Source: Ptiloglossa arizonensis (Eukaryota > Arthropoda > Insecta > Hymenoptera > Colletidae). Taken from it: a DNA stretch of 64,000 bases. The number at the start of each line of letters is the position of its first letter. Position 1 is the stretch's first letter. Made by a program: the position numbers and the translations under genes. Positions 13,401 to 28,165 of this stretch are shown here, piece after piece. The stretch lies in assembly GCF_051014685.1 (NCBI RefSeq), contig NC_135050.1, forward strand, positions 186,001 through 250,000, given 5' to 3'. Below the pieces are notes generated by a model, which saw only the letters and a list, made by a program, of their open reading frames with translations, was not told the DNA's origin and searched no databases.

Positions 13401-16400
13401 TAACGTATAACGTATAACGAATAACGTATAACGTGTAACGTATAACGTATAACGTATAACGTATAACATATAACGTATAACGTATAACGTATAGCGTATA
13501 ACGTATACCGTATAACGTATAATGTATAACGTATAACGAATAACGTAAAACGTATAACGTATAATGTATAACGTATAACGTATAACGTATAACGTATAAC
13601 GTATAACGTATAACGTATAACGTATAGCGTATAACGTATAACGTATAACGTATAACGTATAGCGTATAACGTATACCGTATAACGTATAATGTATAACGT
13701 ATAACGAATAACGTATAACGTATAACGTATAACGTATAACGTATAACGTATAACGTATAACGTATAACGTATAACGTATAACGTATAACGAATAACGTAT
13801 AATGTATAACGTATAACGTATAGCGTATAACGTATAACGTGTAACGTATAACGAATTACGTATAACGTAAAACGTATAATGTGTCACGTATGCCGTATAA
13901 CGTATAACGTATAACGTATAACGTATAACGTATAGCGTATAACGTATAACGTGTAACGTATAACGTATAAGGTATAACGTATAACGTATAACGTATAACG
14001 TATAACGCTTAACGTATAACGTATAACGTATAACGCATATCCTAGAACGTATACCGTATAACGTATAATGTATAACGTATAACGAATTACGTATAACGTA
14101 AAACGTATAACGTGTAACGTATAACGTATAACGTATAACGTATAACGTATAACGTATAACGAATAACGTATAACGTATAACGTATAACGTATAACGTATA
14201 ACGTATAACGTATAACGTATAACGTATAACGTATAACGTATAACGTATAACGTATAGCGTATAACGTATACCGTATAACGTATAACGTATAACGTATAAC
14301 GTATAACGTATAACGAATAACGTATAACGTATACCGTATAACGTATAACGTATAACGTAAAACGTATTACGTACAACGTATAACAGGTAACGGGCAACGT
14401 GTAACGTATAACGTATAACGAATAACGTATAACGTATAACGTACAACGTTTAACGTGTAACGTGCAACGTATAGCGTATAACGAATAACGTATAACGTAT
14501 AACGTATAACGTATAACGTATAACGTATAACGTATAACGTATAACGTATAACGTGTAACGTATAACGTATAACGTATAACGTATAACGTATAACGTATAA
14601 CGAATAACGTATAACGTATAACGTATAACGTATAACGTATAACGTATAACGTATAACGTATAACGTATAACGTATAACGTATAACGTATAACGTATAGCG
14701 TATAACGTATACCGTATAACGTATAACGTATAACGTATAACGTATAACGTATAACGAATAACGTATAACGTATACCGTATAACGTATAACGTATAACGTA
14801 AAACGTATTACGTACAACGTATAACAGGTAACGGGCAACGTGTAACGTATAACGTATAACGAATAACGTATAACGTATAACGTACAACGTTTAACGTGTA
14901 ACGTGCAACGTATAGCGTATAACGAATAACGTATAACGTATAACGAATAACGTATAACGTATAACGTATAACGTATAACGTATAACGTCTAACGTATAAC
15001 GTATAGCGTATAACGTATAACGTGTAACGTATTACGTATAACGTATAACGTATAACGTATAACGTATAACGTATAACGTATAACGTATAACGTATTACGT
15101 ACAACGTATAACGTGTAACGTGTAACGTATAACGTATAACGAATAACGTATAACGTATAACGTATAACGTATAACGTATAACGTATAACGTATAACGTAT
15201 AACGTATAACGTATAACGTATAACGTATAACGTATAACGTATAACGTATAACGTATAACGTATAACGTATAACGTATAACGTATAACGTATAACGTATAA
15301 AGTATAACGTATAACGTATAACGTATAACGTATTCCGTATAACGTATAATGTATAACGTATAACGAATTACGTGTAACGTAAAACGTATAATGTATCACG
15401 TATGCCGTATAACGTATAACGTATAACGTATAACGTATAACGTATAACGTCTAACGTATAACGTATAGCGTATAACGTATAACGTGTAACGTATAACGTA
15501 TAACGTATAACGTATAACGTATAACGTATAACGTATAACGTATAACGTATTACGTACAACGTATAACGTGTAACGTGTAACGTATAACGTATAACGAATA
15601 ACGTATAACGTGTAACGTATAACGTATAACGTATAACGTATAACATATAACGTATAACGTATAACGTATAGCGTATAACGTATACCGTATAACGTATAAT
15701 GTATAACGTATAACGAATAACGTAAAACGTATAACGTATAATGTATAACGTATAACGTATAACGTATAACGTATAACGTATAACGTATAACGTATAACGT
15801 ATAGCGTATAACGTATAACGTATAACGTATAACGTATAGCGTATAACGTATACCGTATAACGTATAATGTATAACGTATAACGAATAACGTATAACGTAT
15901 AACGTATAACGTATAACGTATAACGTATAACGTATAACGTATAACGTATAACGTATAACGAATAACGTATAATGTATAACGTATAACGTATAGCGTATAA
16001 CGTATAACGTGTAACGTATAACGAATTACGTATAACGTAAAACGTATAATGTGTCACGTATGCCGTATAACGTATAACGTATAACGTATAACGTATAACG
16101 TATAGCGTATAACGTATAACGTGTAACGTATAACGTATAAGGTATAACGTATAACGTATAACGTATAACGTATAACGCTTAACGTATAACGTATAACGTA
16201 TAACGCATATCCTAGAACGTATACCGTATAACGTATAATGTATAACGTATAACGAATTACGTATAACGTAAAACGTATAACGTGTAACGTATAACGTATA
16301 ACGTATAACGTATAACGTATAACGTATAACGAATAACGTATAACGTATAACGTATAACGTATAACGTATAACGTATAACGTATAACGTATAACGTATAAC

Positions 16401-19400
16401 GTATAACGTATAACGTATAACGTATAGCGTATAACGTATACCGTATAACGTATAACGTATAACGTATAACGTATAACGTATAACGAATAACGTATAACGT
16501 ATACCGTATAACGTATAACGTATAACGTAAAACGTATTACGTACAACGTATAACAGGTAACGGGCAACGTGTAACGTATAACGAATAACGTATAATGTAT
16601 AACGTATAACGTATAGCGTATAACGTATAACGTGTAACGTATAACGAATTACGTATAACGTAAAACGTATAATGTGTCACGTATGCCGTATAACGTATAA
16701 CGTATAACGTATAACGTATAACGTATAGCGTATAACGTATAACGTGTAACGTATAACGTATAAGGTATAACGTATAACGTATAACGTATAACGTATAACG
16801 CTTAACGTATAACGTATAACGTATAACGCATATCCTAGAACGTATACCGTATAACGTATAATGTATAACGTATAACGAATTACGTATAACGTAAAACGTA
16901 TAACGTGTAACGTATAACGTATAACGTATAACGTATAACGTATAACGTATAACGAATAACGTATAACGTATAACGTATAACGTATAACGTATAACGTATA
17001 ACGTATAACGTATAACGTATAACGTATAACGTATAACGTATAACGTATAGCGTATAACGTATACCGTATAACGTATAACGTATAACGTATAACGTATAAC
17101 GTATAACGAATAACGTATAACGTATACCGTATAACGTATAACGTATAACGTAAAACGTATTACGTACAACGTATAACAGGTAACGGGCAACGTGTAACGT
17201 ATAACGTATAACGAATAACGTATAACGTATAACGTACAACGTTTAACGTGTAACGTGCAACGTATAGCGTATAACGAATAACGTATAACGTATAACGTAT
17301 AACGTATAACGTATAACGTATAACGTATAACGTATAACGTATAACGTGTAACGTATAACGTATAACGTATAACGTATAACGTATAACGTATAACGAATAA
17401 CGTATAACGTATAACGTATAACGTATAACGTATAACGTATAACGTATAACGTATAACGTATAACGTATAACGTATAACGTATAACGTATAGCGTATAACG
17501 TATACCGTATAACGTATAACGTATAACGTATAACGTATAACGTATAACGAATAACGTATAACGTATACCGTATAACGTATAACGTATAACGTAAAACGTA
17601 TTACGTACAACGTATAACAGGTAACGGGCAACGTGTAACGTATAACGTATAACGAATAACGTATAACGTATAACGTACAACGTTTAACGTGTAACGTGCA
17701 ACGTATAGCGTATAACGAATAACGTATAACGTATAACGAATAACGTATAACGTATAACGTATAACGTATAACGTATAACGTCTAACGTATAACGTATAGC
17801 GTATAACGTATAACGTGTAACGTATTACGTATAACGTATAACGTATAACGTATAACGTATAACGTATAACGTATAACGTATAACGTATTACGTACAACGT
17901 ATAACGTGTAACGTGTAACGTATAACGTATAACGAATAACGTATAACGTATAACGTATAACGTATAACGTATAACGTATAACGTATAACGTATAACGTAT
18001 AACGTATAACGTATAACGTATAACGTATAACGTATAACGTATAACGTATAACGTATAACGTATAACGTATAACGTATAACGTATAACGTATAACGTATAA
18101 AGTATAACGTATAACGTATAACGTATAACGTATTCCGTATAACGTATAATGTATAACGTATAACGAATTACGTGTAACGTAAAACGTATAATGTATCACG
18201 TATGCCGTATAACGTATAACGTATAACGTATAACGTATAACGTATAACGTCTAACGTATAACGTATAGCGTATAACGTATAACGTGTAACGTATAACGTA
18301 TAACGTATAACGTATAACGTATAACGTATAACGTATAACGTATAACGTATTACGTACAACGTATAACGTGTAACGTGTAACGTATAACGTATAACGAATA
18401 ACGTATAACGTGTAACGTATAACGTATAACGTATAACGTATAACATATAACGTATAACGTATAACGTATAGCGTATAACGTATACCGTATAACGTATAAT
18501 GTATAACGTATAACGAATAACGTAAAACGTATAACGTATAATGTATAACGTATAACGTATAACGTATAACGTATAACGTATAACGTATAACGTATAACGT
18601 ATAGCGTATAACGTATAACGTATAACGTATAACGTATAGCGTATAACGTATACCGTATAACGTATAATGTATAACGTATAACGAATAACGTATAACGTAT
18701 AACGTATAACGTATAACGTATAACGTATAACGTATAACGTATAACGTATAACGTATAACGTATAACGAATAACGTATAATGTATAACGTATAACGTATAG
18801 CGTATAACGTATAACGTGTAACGTATAACGAATTACGTATAACGTAAAACGTATAATGTGTCACGTATGCCGTATAACGTATAACGTATAACGTATAACG
18901 TATAACGTATAGCGTATAACGTATAACGTGTAACGTATAACGTATAAGGTATAACGTATAACGTATAACGTATAACGTATAACGCTTAACGTATAACGTA
19001 TAACGTATAACGCATATCCTAGAACGTATACCGTATAACGTATAATGTATAACGTATAACGAATTACGTATAACGTAAAACGTATAACGTGTAACGTATA
19101 ACGTATAACGTATAACGTATAACGTATAACGTATAACGAATAACGTATAACGTATAACGTATAACGTATAACGTATAACGTATAACGTATAACGTATAAC
19201 GTATAACGTATAACGTATAACGTATAACGTATAGCGTATAACGTATACCGTATAACGTATAACGTATAACGTATAACGTATAACGTATAACGAATAACGT
19301 ATAACGTATACCGTATAACGTATAACGTATAACGTAAAACGTATTACGTACAACGTATAACAGGTAACGGGCAACGTGTAACGTATAACGTATAACGAAT

Positions 19401-20579
19401 AACGTATAACGTATAACGTACAACGTTTAACGTGTAACGTGCAACGTATAGCGTATAACGAATAACGTATAACGTATAACGTATAACGTATAACGTATAA
19501 CGTATAACGTATAACGTATAACGTATAACGTATAACGTATAACGTATAACGTATAACGTATAACGTATAACGTATAACGTATAACGTATAACGTATAACG
19601 TATAACGTATAACGTATAACGTATAACGTATAACGTATAACGTATAGCGTATAACGTATACCGTATAACGTATAACGTATACCGTATAACGTATAACGTA
19701 TAACGTATAACGTATTACGTACAACGTATAACGTGTAACGTGTAACGTATAACGTATAACGAATAACGTATAACGTATAACGTATAACGTATAACGTATA
19801 ACGTATAACGTATAACGTATAACGTATAACGTATAACGTAAAACGTATAACATATAACGTATAACGTATAACGTATAGCGTATAACGTATACCGTATAAC
19901 GTATAATGTATAACGTATAACGAATAACGTATAACGTATAACGTATAACGTATAACGTATAACGTATAACGTATAACGTATAACGTATAACGAATAACGT
20001 ATAATGTATAACGTATAACGTATAACGTATAACGTATAACGCTTAACGTATACCGTATAACGTATAACGCATATCCTAGAACGTATACCGTATAACGTAT
20101 AATGTATAACGTATAACGAATTACGTATAACGTAAAACGTATAATGTATCACGTATGCCGTATAACGTATAACGTATAACGTATAACGTGTAACGTATAA
20201 CGAATTACGTATAACGTAAAACGTATAATGTGTCACGTATGCCGTATAACGTATAACGTATAACGTATAACGTACAACGTATAGCGTATAACGTATAACG
20301 TGTAACGTATAACGTATAAGGTATAACGTATAACGTATAACGTATAACGTATAACGCTTAACGTATAACGTATAACGTATAACGCATATCCTAGAACGTA
20401 TACCGTATAACGTATAATGTATAACGTATAACGAATTACGTATAACGTAAAACGTATAACGTGTAACGTATAACGTATAACGTATAACGTATAACGTATA
20501 ACGTATAACGAATAACGTATAACGTATAACGTATAACGTATAACGTATAACGTATAACGTATAACGTATAACGTATAAC
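10452..20579. repeat. Satellite zone 4: consecutive 2.2-2.8-kb higher-order blocks
   Basis: Blocks begin with module E at 10452, 13154, 15331 and 18131, so the spacings are 2702, 2177 and 2800 bp. Each carries a module A anchor about 850-880 bp in (11299, 14036, 16206, 19013), then one to three module D copies of the GGCAACG form. Whole sub-blocks are shared. For example, 14087-15095 recurs at 16880-17888 (offset 2,793), and 13154-14446 recurs at 18131-19423 (offset 4,977). Differences between blocks are insertions or losses of whole units. Confidence 0.82.
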
Positions 20580-21678
20580 GTATAGCGTATAACGTATACC
20601 GTATAACGTATAACGTATAACGTATAACGTATAACGTATAACGAATAACGTATAACGTATACCGTATAACGTATAACGTATAACGTAAAACGTATTACGT
20701 ACAACGTATAACAGGTAACGGGTAACGTGTAACGTATAACGTATAACGAATAACGTATAACGTATAACGTACAACGTTTAACGTGTAACGTGCAACGTAT
20801 AGCGTATAACGAATAACGTATAACGTATAACGTATAACGTATAACGTATAACGTATAACGTATAACGTATAACGTATAACGTATAACGTATAACGTATAA
20901 CGTATAACGTATAACGTATTACGTACAACGTATAACGTGTAACGTGTAACGTATAACGTATAACGAATAACGTATAACGTATACCGTATAACGTATAACG
21001 TATAACGTAAAACGTATTACGTACAACGTATAACAGGTAACGGGTAACGTGTAACGTATAACGTATAACGTATAACGTATAACGTATAACGTATAACGTA
21101 TAATGTATAACGTATAACGTATAACGTATAACGTATAACGTATAGCGTATAACGTATACCTTATAACGTATAGCGCATAACGGATAACGTATAACGTATA
21201 ACGTATAACGTATAACGTATAACGTATAACGTATAACGTATAACGTATAACGAATAACGTATAACGTATAACGTATAACGTATAACGTATAACGTATAAC
21301 GTATAACGTATAACGTATAACGTATAACGTATAACGTATAACGTATAACGTATAACGTATAACGTATAATGTATAACGTAAAACGTATAACGTATAACGA
21401 ATAATGTAAAACGTACAACGTATAACGTATAACGTATACCGTATAACGTATAATGTATAACGTATATCGAATAACGTAAAACGTATAACGTATAACGTAT
21501 GACGTATAACGTATAACGTATAACGTATAACGTATAACGAATAACGTATAATGTATAACGTATAACGTATAACGTATAACGTATAACGCTTAACGTATAA
21601 CGTATAACGTATAACGCATATCCTAGAACGTATACCGTATAACGTATAATGTATAACGTACAACGAATAACGTATAAC
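20580..21678. repeat. 1,099-bp tandem duplication T2, copy 1
   Basis: This block of 157 units is followed directly by a second copy. Landmarks match at exactly 1,099 bp: module D at 20712 and 21034 with 21811 and 22133, TATACCT at 21155 with 22254, and the anchor at 21617 with 22716. The first module C of the window lies inside it. Confidence 0.87.
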
Positions 21679-22777
21679 GTATAGCGTATAACGTATACCG
21701 TATAACGTATAACGTATAACGTATAACGTATAACGTATAACGAATAACGTATAACGTATACCGTATAACGTATAACGTATAACGTAAAACGTATTACGTA
21801 CAACGTATAACAGGTAACGGGTAACGTGTAACGTATAACGTATAACGAATAACGTATAACGTATAACGTACAACGTTTAACGTGTAACGTGCAACGTATA
21901 GCGTATAACGAATAACGTATAACGTATAACGTATAACGTATAACGTATAACGTATAACGTATAACGTATAACGTATAACGTATAACGTATAACGTATAAC
22001 GTATAACGTATAACGTATTACGTACAACGTATAACGTGTAACGTGTAACGTATAACGTATAACGAATAACGTATAACGTATACCGTATAACGTATAACGT
22101 ATAACGTAAAACGTATTACGTACAACGTATAACAGGTAACGGGTAACGTGTAACGTATAACGTATAACGTATAACGTATAACGTATAACGTATAACGTAT
22201 AATGTATAACGTATAACGTATAACGTATAACGTATAACGTATAGCGTATAACGTATACCTTATAACGTATAGCGCATAACGGATAACGTATAACGTATAA
22301 CGTATAACGTATAACGTATAACGTATAACGTATAACGTATAACGTATAACGAATAACGTATAACGTATAACGTATAACGTATAACGTATAACGTATAACG
22401 TATAACGTATAACGTATAACGTATAACGTATAACGTATAACGTATAACGTATAACGTATAACGTATAATGTATAACGTAAAACGTATAACGTATAACGAA
22501 TAATGTAAAACGTACAACGTATAACGTATAACGTATACCGTATAACGTATAATGTATAACGTATATCGAATAACGTAAAACGTATAACGTATAACGTATG
22601 ACGTATAACGTATAACGTATAACGTATAACGTATAACGAATAACGTATAATGTATAACGTATAACGTATAACGTATAACGTATAACGCTTAACGTATAAC
22701 GTATAACGTATAACGCATATCCTAGAACGTATACCGTATAACGTATAATGTATAACGTACAACGAATAACGTATAAC
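21679..22777. repeat. 1,099-bp tandem duplication T2, copy 2
   Basis: This second copy abuts the first with no intervening DNA. The downstream duplicate (about 31.59-32.69 kb) has only one copy of this block. So either the tandem step happened here after the larger duplication, or one copy was lost there. Confidence 0.86.
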
Positions 22778-25389
22778 GTATACCGTATAACGTATAACAT
22801 ATAACGTATAACGTATAACGCTTAACGTATAACGTATAACGTATAACGCATATCCTAGAACGTATACCGTATAACGTATAATGTATAACGTATAACGAAT
22901 TACGTATAACGTAAAACGTATAATGTATCACGTATGCCGTATAACGTATAACGTATAACGTATAACGCATAACGTATAACGTATAACGTATAGCGTATAA
23001 CGTATAACGTATAACGTATAACGTATAACGTATAACGTATAACGTATAACGTATAACGTATAACGTATAACGTATAACGAATAACGTATAACGTATAACG
23101 TATAACGTATAACGTATAACGTATAACGTATAACGTATAACGTATAACGTATAACGTATAACGTATAACGTATAACGTATAACGTATAACGTATAACGTA
23201 TAACGTATAATGTATAACGTAAAACGTATAACGTATAACGAATAATGTAAAACGTACAACGTATAACGTATAACGTATACCGTATAACGTATAATGTATA
23301 ACGTATATCGAATAACGTAAAACGTATAACGTATAATGTATATCGTATAACGTATACCGTATAACGTATAACGTATAACGTATAACGTATTACGTACAAC
23401 GTATAACGTGTAACGTGTAACGTATAACGTATAGCGAATTACGTATAACGTATAACGTATAACGTATAACGTATAACGTACAACGTATAACGTATAACGT
23501 ATAACGTATAACGTATAACGTATAACGTATAACGTATAACGTATAGCGTATAACGTATACCTTATAACGTATAACGCATAACGTATAACGTATAACGTAT
23601 AACGAATTACGTATAACGTAAAACGTATAATGTATCACGTATGCCGTATAACGTATAACGTATAACGTATAACGTATAACGTATAACGTATAGCGTATAA
23701 CGTATAACGTGTAACGTATAACGTATAACGTATAACGTATAACGTATAACGTATAACGTATAACGTATAACGTATAACGTATAACGTATAACGTATAACG
23801 TATAACGTATAACGTATAACGTATAACGTATAACGTATAACGTATAACGTATAGCGTATAACGTATACCTTATAACGTATAACGCATAACGAATAACGTA
23901 TAATGTATAACGAATAACGTATAACGTATACCGTATAACGTATAACGTATAACGTATAACGTATTACGTACAACGTATAACGTGTAACGTGTAAGGTATA
24001 ACGTATAACGAATAACGTATAACGTATAACGTATAACGTATAACGTATAACGTATAACGTATAACGTATAACGTATAACGTATAACGTATAGCGTATAAC
24101 GTATACCGTATAACGTATAATGTATAACGTATAACGAATAACGTAAAACGTATAACGTATAATGTATATCGTATAACGTATACCGTATAACGTATAACGT
24201 ATAACGTATAACGTATTACGTACAACGTATAACGTGTAACGTGTAACGTATAACGTATAGCGAATAACGTATAACGTATAACGTATAACGTATAACGTAT
24301 AACGTATAACGTATAACGTATAACGTATAACGTATAACGTATAACGTATAACGTATAACGTATAACGTATAGCGTATAACGTATACCTTATAACGTATAA
24401 CGCATAACGTATAACGTATAACGTATAACGAATAACGTATAACGTATACCGTATAACGTATAACGTATAACGTATAACGTATAACGTATAACGTATAACG
24501 TATAACGTATAACGTATAACGTATAGCGTATAACGTATACCTTATAACGTATAACGCATAACGGATAACGTATAACGTATAACGAATAACGTATAACGTA
24601 TACCGTATAACGTATAACGTATAACGTATAACGTATTACATACAACGTATAACGTGTAACGTGTAACGTATAACGTATAACGAATAACGTATAACGTATA
24701 ACGTATAACGTATAACGTATAACGTATAACGTATAACGTATAGCGTATAACGTATAACGTATAACGTATAACGTATAACGTATAACGTATAACGTATAAC
24801 GTATAACGTATAACGTATAACGTATAGCGTATAACGTATACCGTATAACGTATAACGTATAACGTATAACGTATAACGTATAACGTATAACGTATAACGA
24901 ATAACGTATAACGTATAACGTATACCGTATAACGTATAACGTATAACGTATAACGTATTACGTACAACGTATAACGTGTAACGTGTAACGTATAACGTAT
25001 AACGTATAGCGAATGACGTATAACGTATAACGAATAACGTATAACGTATAACGTATAACGTATAACGTATAACGTATAACGTATAACGTATAACGTATAA
25101 CGTATAACGTATAACGTATTACGTACAACGTATAACGTGTAACGTGTAACGTATAACGTATAACGTACACCGTATAACGTATAATGTATAACGTATAACG
25201 AATTACGTATAACGTAAAACGTATAATGTATCACATATGTCGTACAACGTATAACGTATAACGTATAACGTATAACGTATAACGTATAGCGTATAACGTA
25301 TACCGTATAACGTATAATGTATAACGTATAACGAATAACGTAAAACGTATAACGTATAATGTATAACGTATAACGTATAACGTATAACG

Positions 25390-25410
25390 TATGACTTATA
25401 ACTTATAACG
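25390..25410. repeat. TATGACT/TATAACT doublet (two successive units without CpG)
   Basis: Two adjacent units have lost the CpG by G to T, followed by TATAACG and TCTAACG. The same doublet occurs at 35302, 41511 and 54131, each about 158-165 bp after a TATCACA/TATGTCG pair (25232, 35144, 41353 and 53966, C of TCACA). It is a good tag for tracing copies of this segment. Confidence 0.87.
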
Positions 25411-27531
25411 TCTAACGTATAACGTATAGCGTATAACGTATAACGTGCAACGTATAACGTATAACGAATAACGTATAACGTATAACGTATACCGTATAAC
25501 GTATAACGTATAATGTATAACGTATAACGAATTACGTATAACGTAAAACGTATAATGTATCACGTATGCCGTATAACGTATAACGTATAACGTATAACGT
25601 ATAGCGTATAACGTATAACGTGTAACGTATAACGTATAACGTATAACGTATAACGTATAACGTATAACGTATAACGTATAACGTCTAACGTATAACGTAT
25701 AACGTATAACGTATAACGTATAACGTATAACGTATAACGTATAGCGTATAACGTATACCTTATAACGTATAACGCATAACGGATAACGTATAATGTATAA
25801 CGAATAACGTATAACGTATACCGTATAACGTATAACGTATAACGTATAACGTATTACGTACAACGTATAACGTGTAACGTGTAACGTATAACGTATAACG
25901 AATAACGTATAACGTATAACGTATAACGTATAACGTATAACGTATAACGTATAACGTATAGCGTATAACGTATACCGTATAACGTATAATGTATAACGTA
26001 TAACGAATAACGTAAAACGTATAACGTATAATGTATAACGTATAACGTATACCGTATAACGTATAACGTATAACGTATAACGTATTACGTACAACGTATA
26101 ACGTGTAACGTGTAACGTATAACGTATAGCGAATAACGTATAACGTATAACGTATAACGTATAACGTATAACGTATAACGTATAACGTATAACGTATAAC
26201 GTATAACGTATAACGTATAACGTATAACGTATAACGTATAACGTATAGCGTATAACGTATACCTTATAACGTATAACGCATAACGTATAACGTATAACGT
26301 ATAACGAATAACGTATAACGTATACCGTATAACGTATAACGTATAACGTATAACGTATAACGCTTAACGTATAACGTATAACGTATAACGCATATCCTAG
26401 AACGTATACCGTATAACGTATAATGTATAACGTATAACGAATTACGTATAACGTAAAACGTATAATGTATCACGTATGCCGTATAACGTATAACGTATAA
26501 CGTATAACGTATAACGTATAACGTATAGCGTATAACGTAAAACGTGTAACGTATAACGTATAACGTATAACGTATAACGTATAACGTATAACGTATAACG
26601 TATAACGTATAACGTATAACGTATAACGTATAACGTATAACGTATAAAGTATAACGTATAACGTATAACGTATAGCGTATAACGTATACCTTATAACGTA
26701 AAACGCATAACGGATAACGTATAACGTATAACGAATAACGTATAACGTATACCGTATAACGTATAACGTATAACGTATAACGTATTACGTACAACGTATA
26801 ACGTGTAACGTGTAACGTATAACGTATAACGAATAACGTATAACGTATAACGTATAACGTATAACGTATAACGTATAACGTATAGCGTATAACGTATACC
26901 GTATAACGTATAATGTATAACGTATAACGAATAACGTAAAACGTATAACGTATAATGTATAACGTATAACGTATAACGTATAACGTATAACGTATAACGT
27001 ATAACGTATAACGTATAACGTATAACGTATAACGTATAACGTATAATGTATAACGTAAAACGTATAACGTATAACGAATAACGTACAACGTACAACGTAT
27101 AACGTATAACGTATACCGTATAACGTATAATGTATAACGTATAACGAATAACGTAAAACGTATAACGTATAACGTATGACGTATAACGTATAACGTATAA
27201 CGTATAACGAATAACGTATAATGTATAACGTATAACGTATAACGTATAACGTATAACGCTTAACGTATAACGTATAACGTATAACGCATATCCTAGAACG
27301 TATACCGTATAACGTATAATGTATAACGTATAACGAATTGCGTATAACGTAATACGTATAATGTATCACGTATAACGTATAACGTATAACGCTTAACGTA
27401 TAACGTATAACGTATAACGCATATCCTAGAACGTATACCGTATAACGTATAATGTATAACGTATAACGAATTACGTATAACGTAAAACGTATAATGTATC
27501 ACGTATGCCGTATAACGTATAACGTATAACG

Positions 27532-27552
27532 TATAACATATGACGAATAACG
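27532..27552. repeat. TATAACA/TATGACG/AATAACG cassette, in-register form
   Basis: Three variant units in a row form a CATATG at the junction of the first two. The same cassette lies at 37654-37674 and 43863-43883 (offsets 10,122 and 6,209). At 50289 and 60354 the same order appears with the middle unit shortened to 6 bp, so this looks like the ancestral form of the register shift. Confidence 0.85.
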
Positions 27553-28165
27553 TATAACGTATAACGTATAACGTGTAACGTATAACGTATAACGTATAAC
27601 GTATAACGTATAACGTATAACGTATAACGTATAACGTATAACGTATAACGTATAACGTATAACGTATAACGAATAACGTATAACGTATAACGTATAACGT
27701 ATAACGTATAACGCTTAACGTATAACGTATAACGTATAACGCATATCCTAGAACGTATACCGTATAACGTATAATGTATAACGTATAACGAATTACGTAT
27801 AACGTAAAACGTATAATGTATCACGTATGCCGTATAACGTATAACGTATAACGTATAACGTATAACGTATAACGTATAACGTATACCGTATAACGTATAA
27901 TGTATAACGTATAACGAATTGCGTATAACGTAATACGTATAATGTATCACGTATAACGTATAACGTATAACGCTTAACGTATAACGTATAACGTATAACG
28001 CATATCCTAGAACGTATACCGTATAACGTATAATGTATAACGTATAACGAATTACGTATAACGTAAAACGTATAATGTATCACGTATGCCGTATAACGTA
28101 TAACGTATAACGTATAACGTATAACGTATAACGTATAACGTATAGCGTATAACGTATAACGTGTA

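Larger units (their letters stand above)
17170..27690. repeat. Large segmental duplication S2, copy 1 (partner at 28166-37800)
   Basis: Variant order from about 17.17 kb to 27.69 kb recurs about 10-11 kb downstream. The offset is 11,018 bp at 17.2-19.4 kb and 11,011 at 20.4-21.0 kb. It is 9,912 from 21.8 to 25.2 kb and 10,122 from 25.4 to 27.6 kb. The drop of 1,099 equals the tandem duplication at 20580-22777, present once in copy 2. The later gain of 210 bp (30 units) corresponds to an insertion in copy 2 that carries the anchor at 35582. Confidence 0.83.
22778..28165. repeat. Satellite zone 6: module C-rich arrays
   Basis: This zone has frequent C and B modules. It is anchor-free from 22849 to 26391, then anchors appear at 26391, 27287, 27420, 27742 and 28001. 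The pair 27287/27420 is 133 bp apart (19 units), a spacing that recurs at 22716/22849, 32628/32761, 37409/37542, 38830/38963, 43618/43751 and 44465/44598. Rare variants include TATCACA/TATGTCG near 25230, and TATGACT/TATAACT at 25390. Confidence 0.82.
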
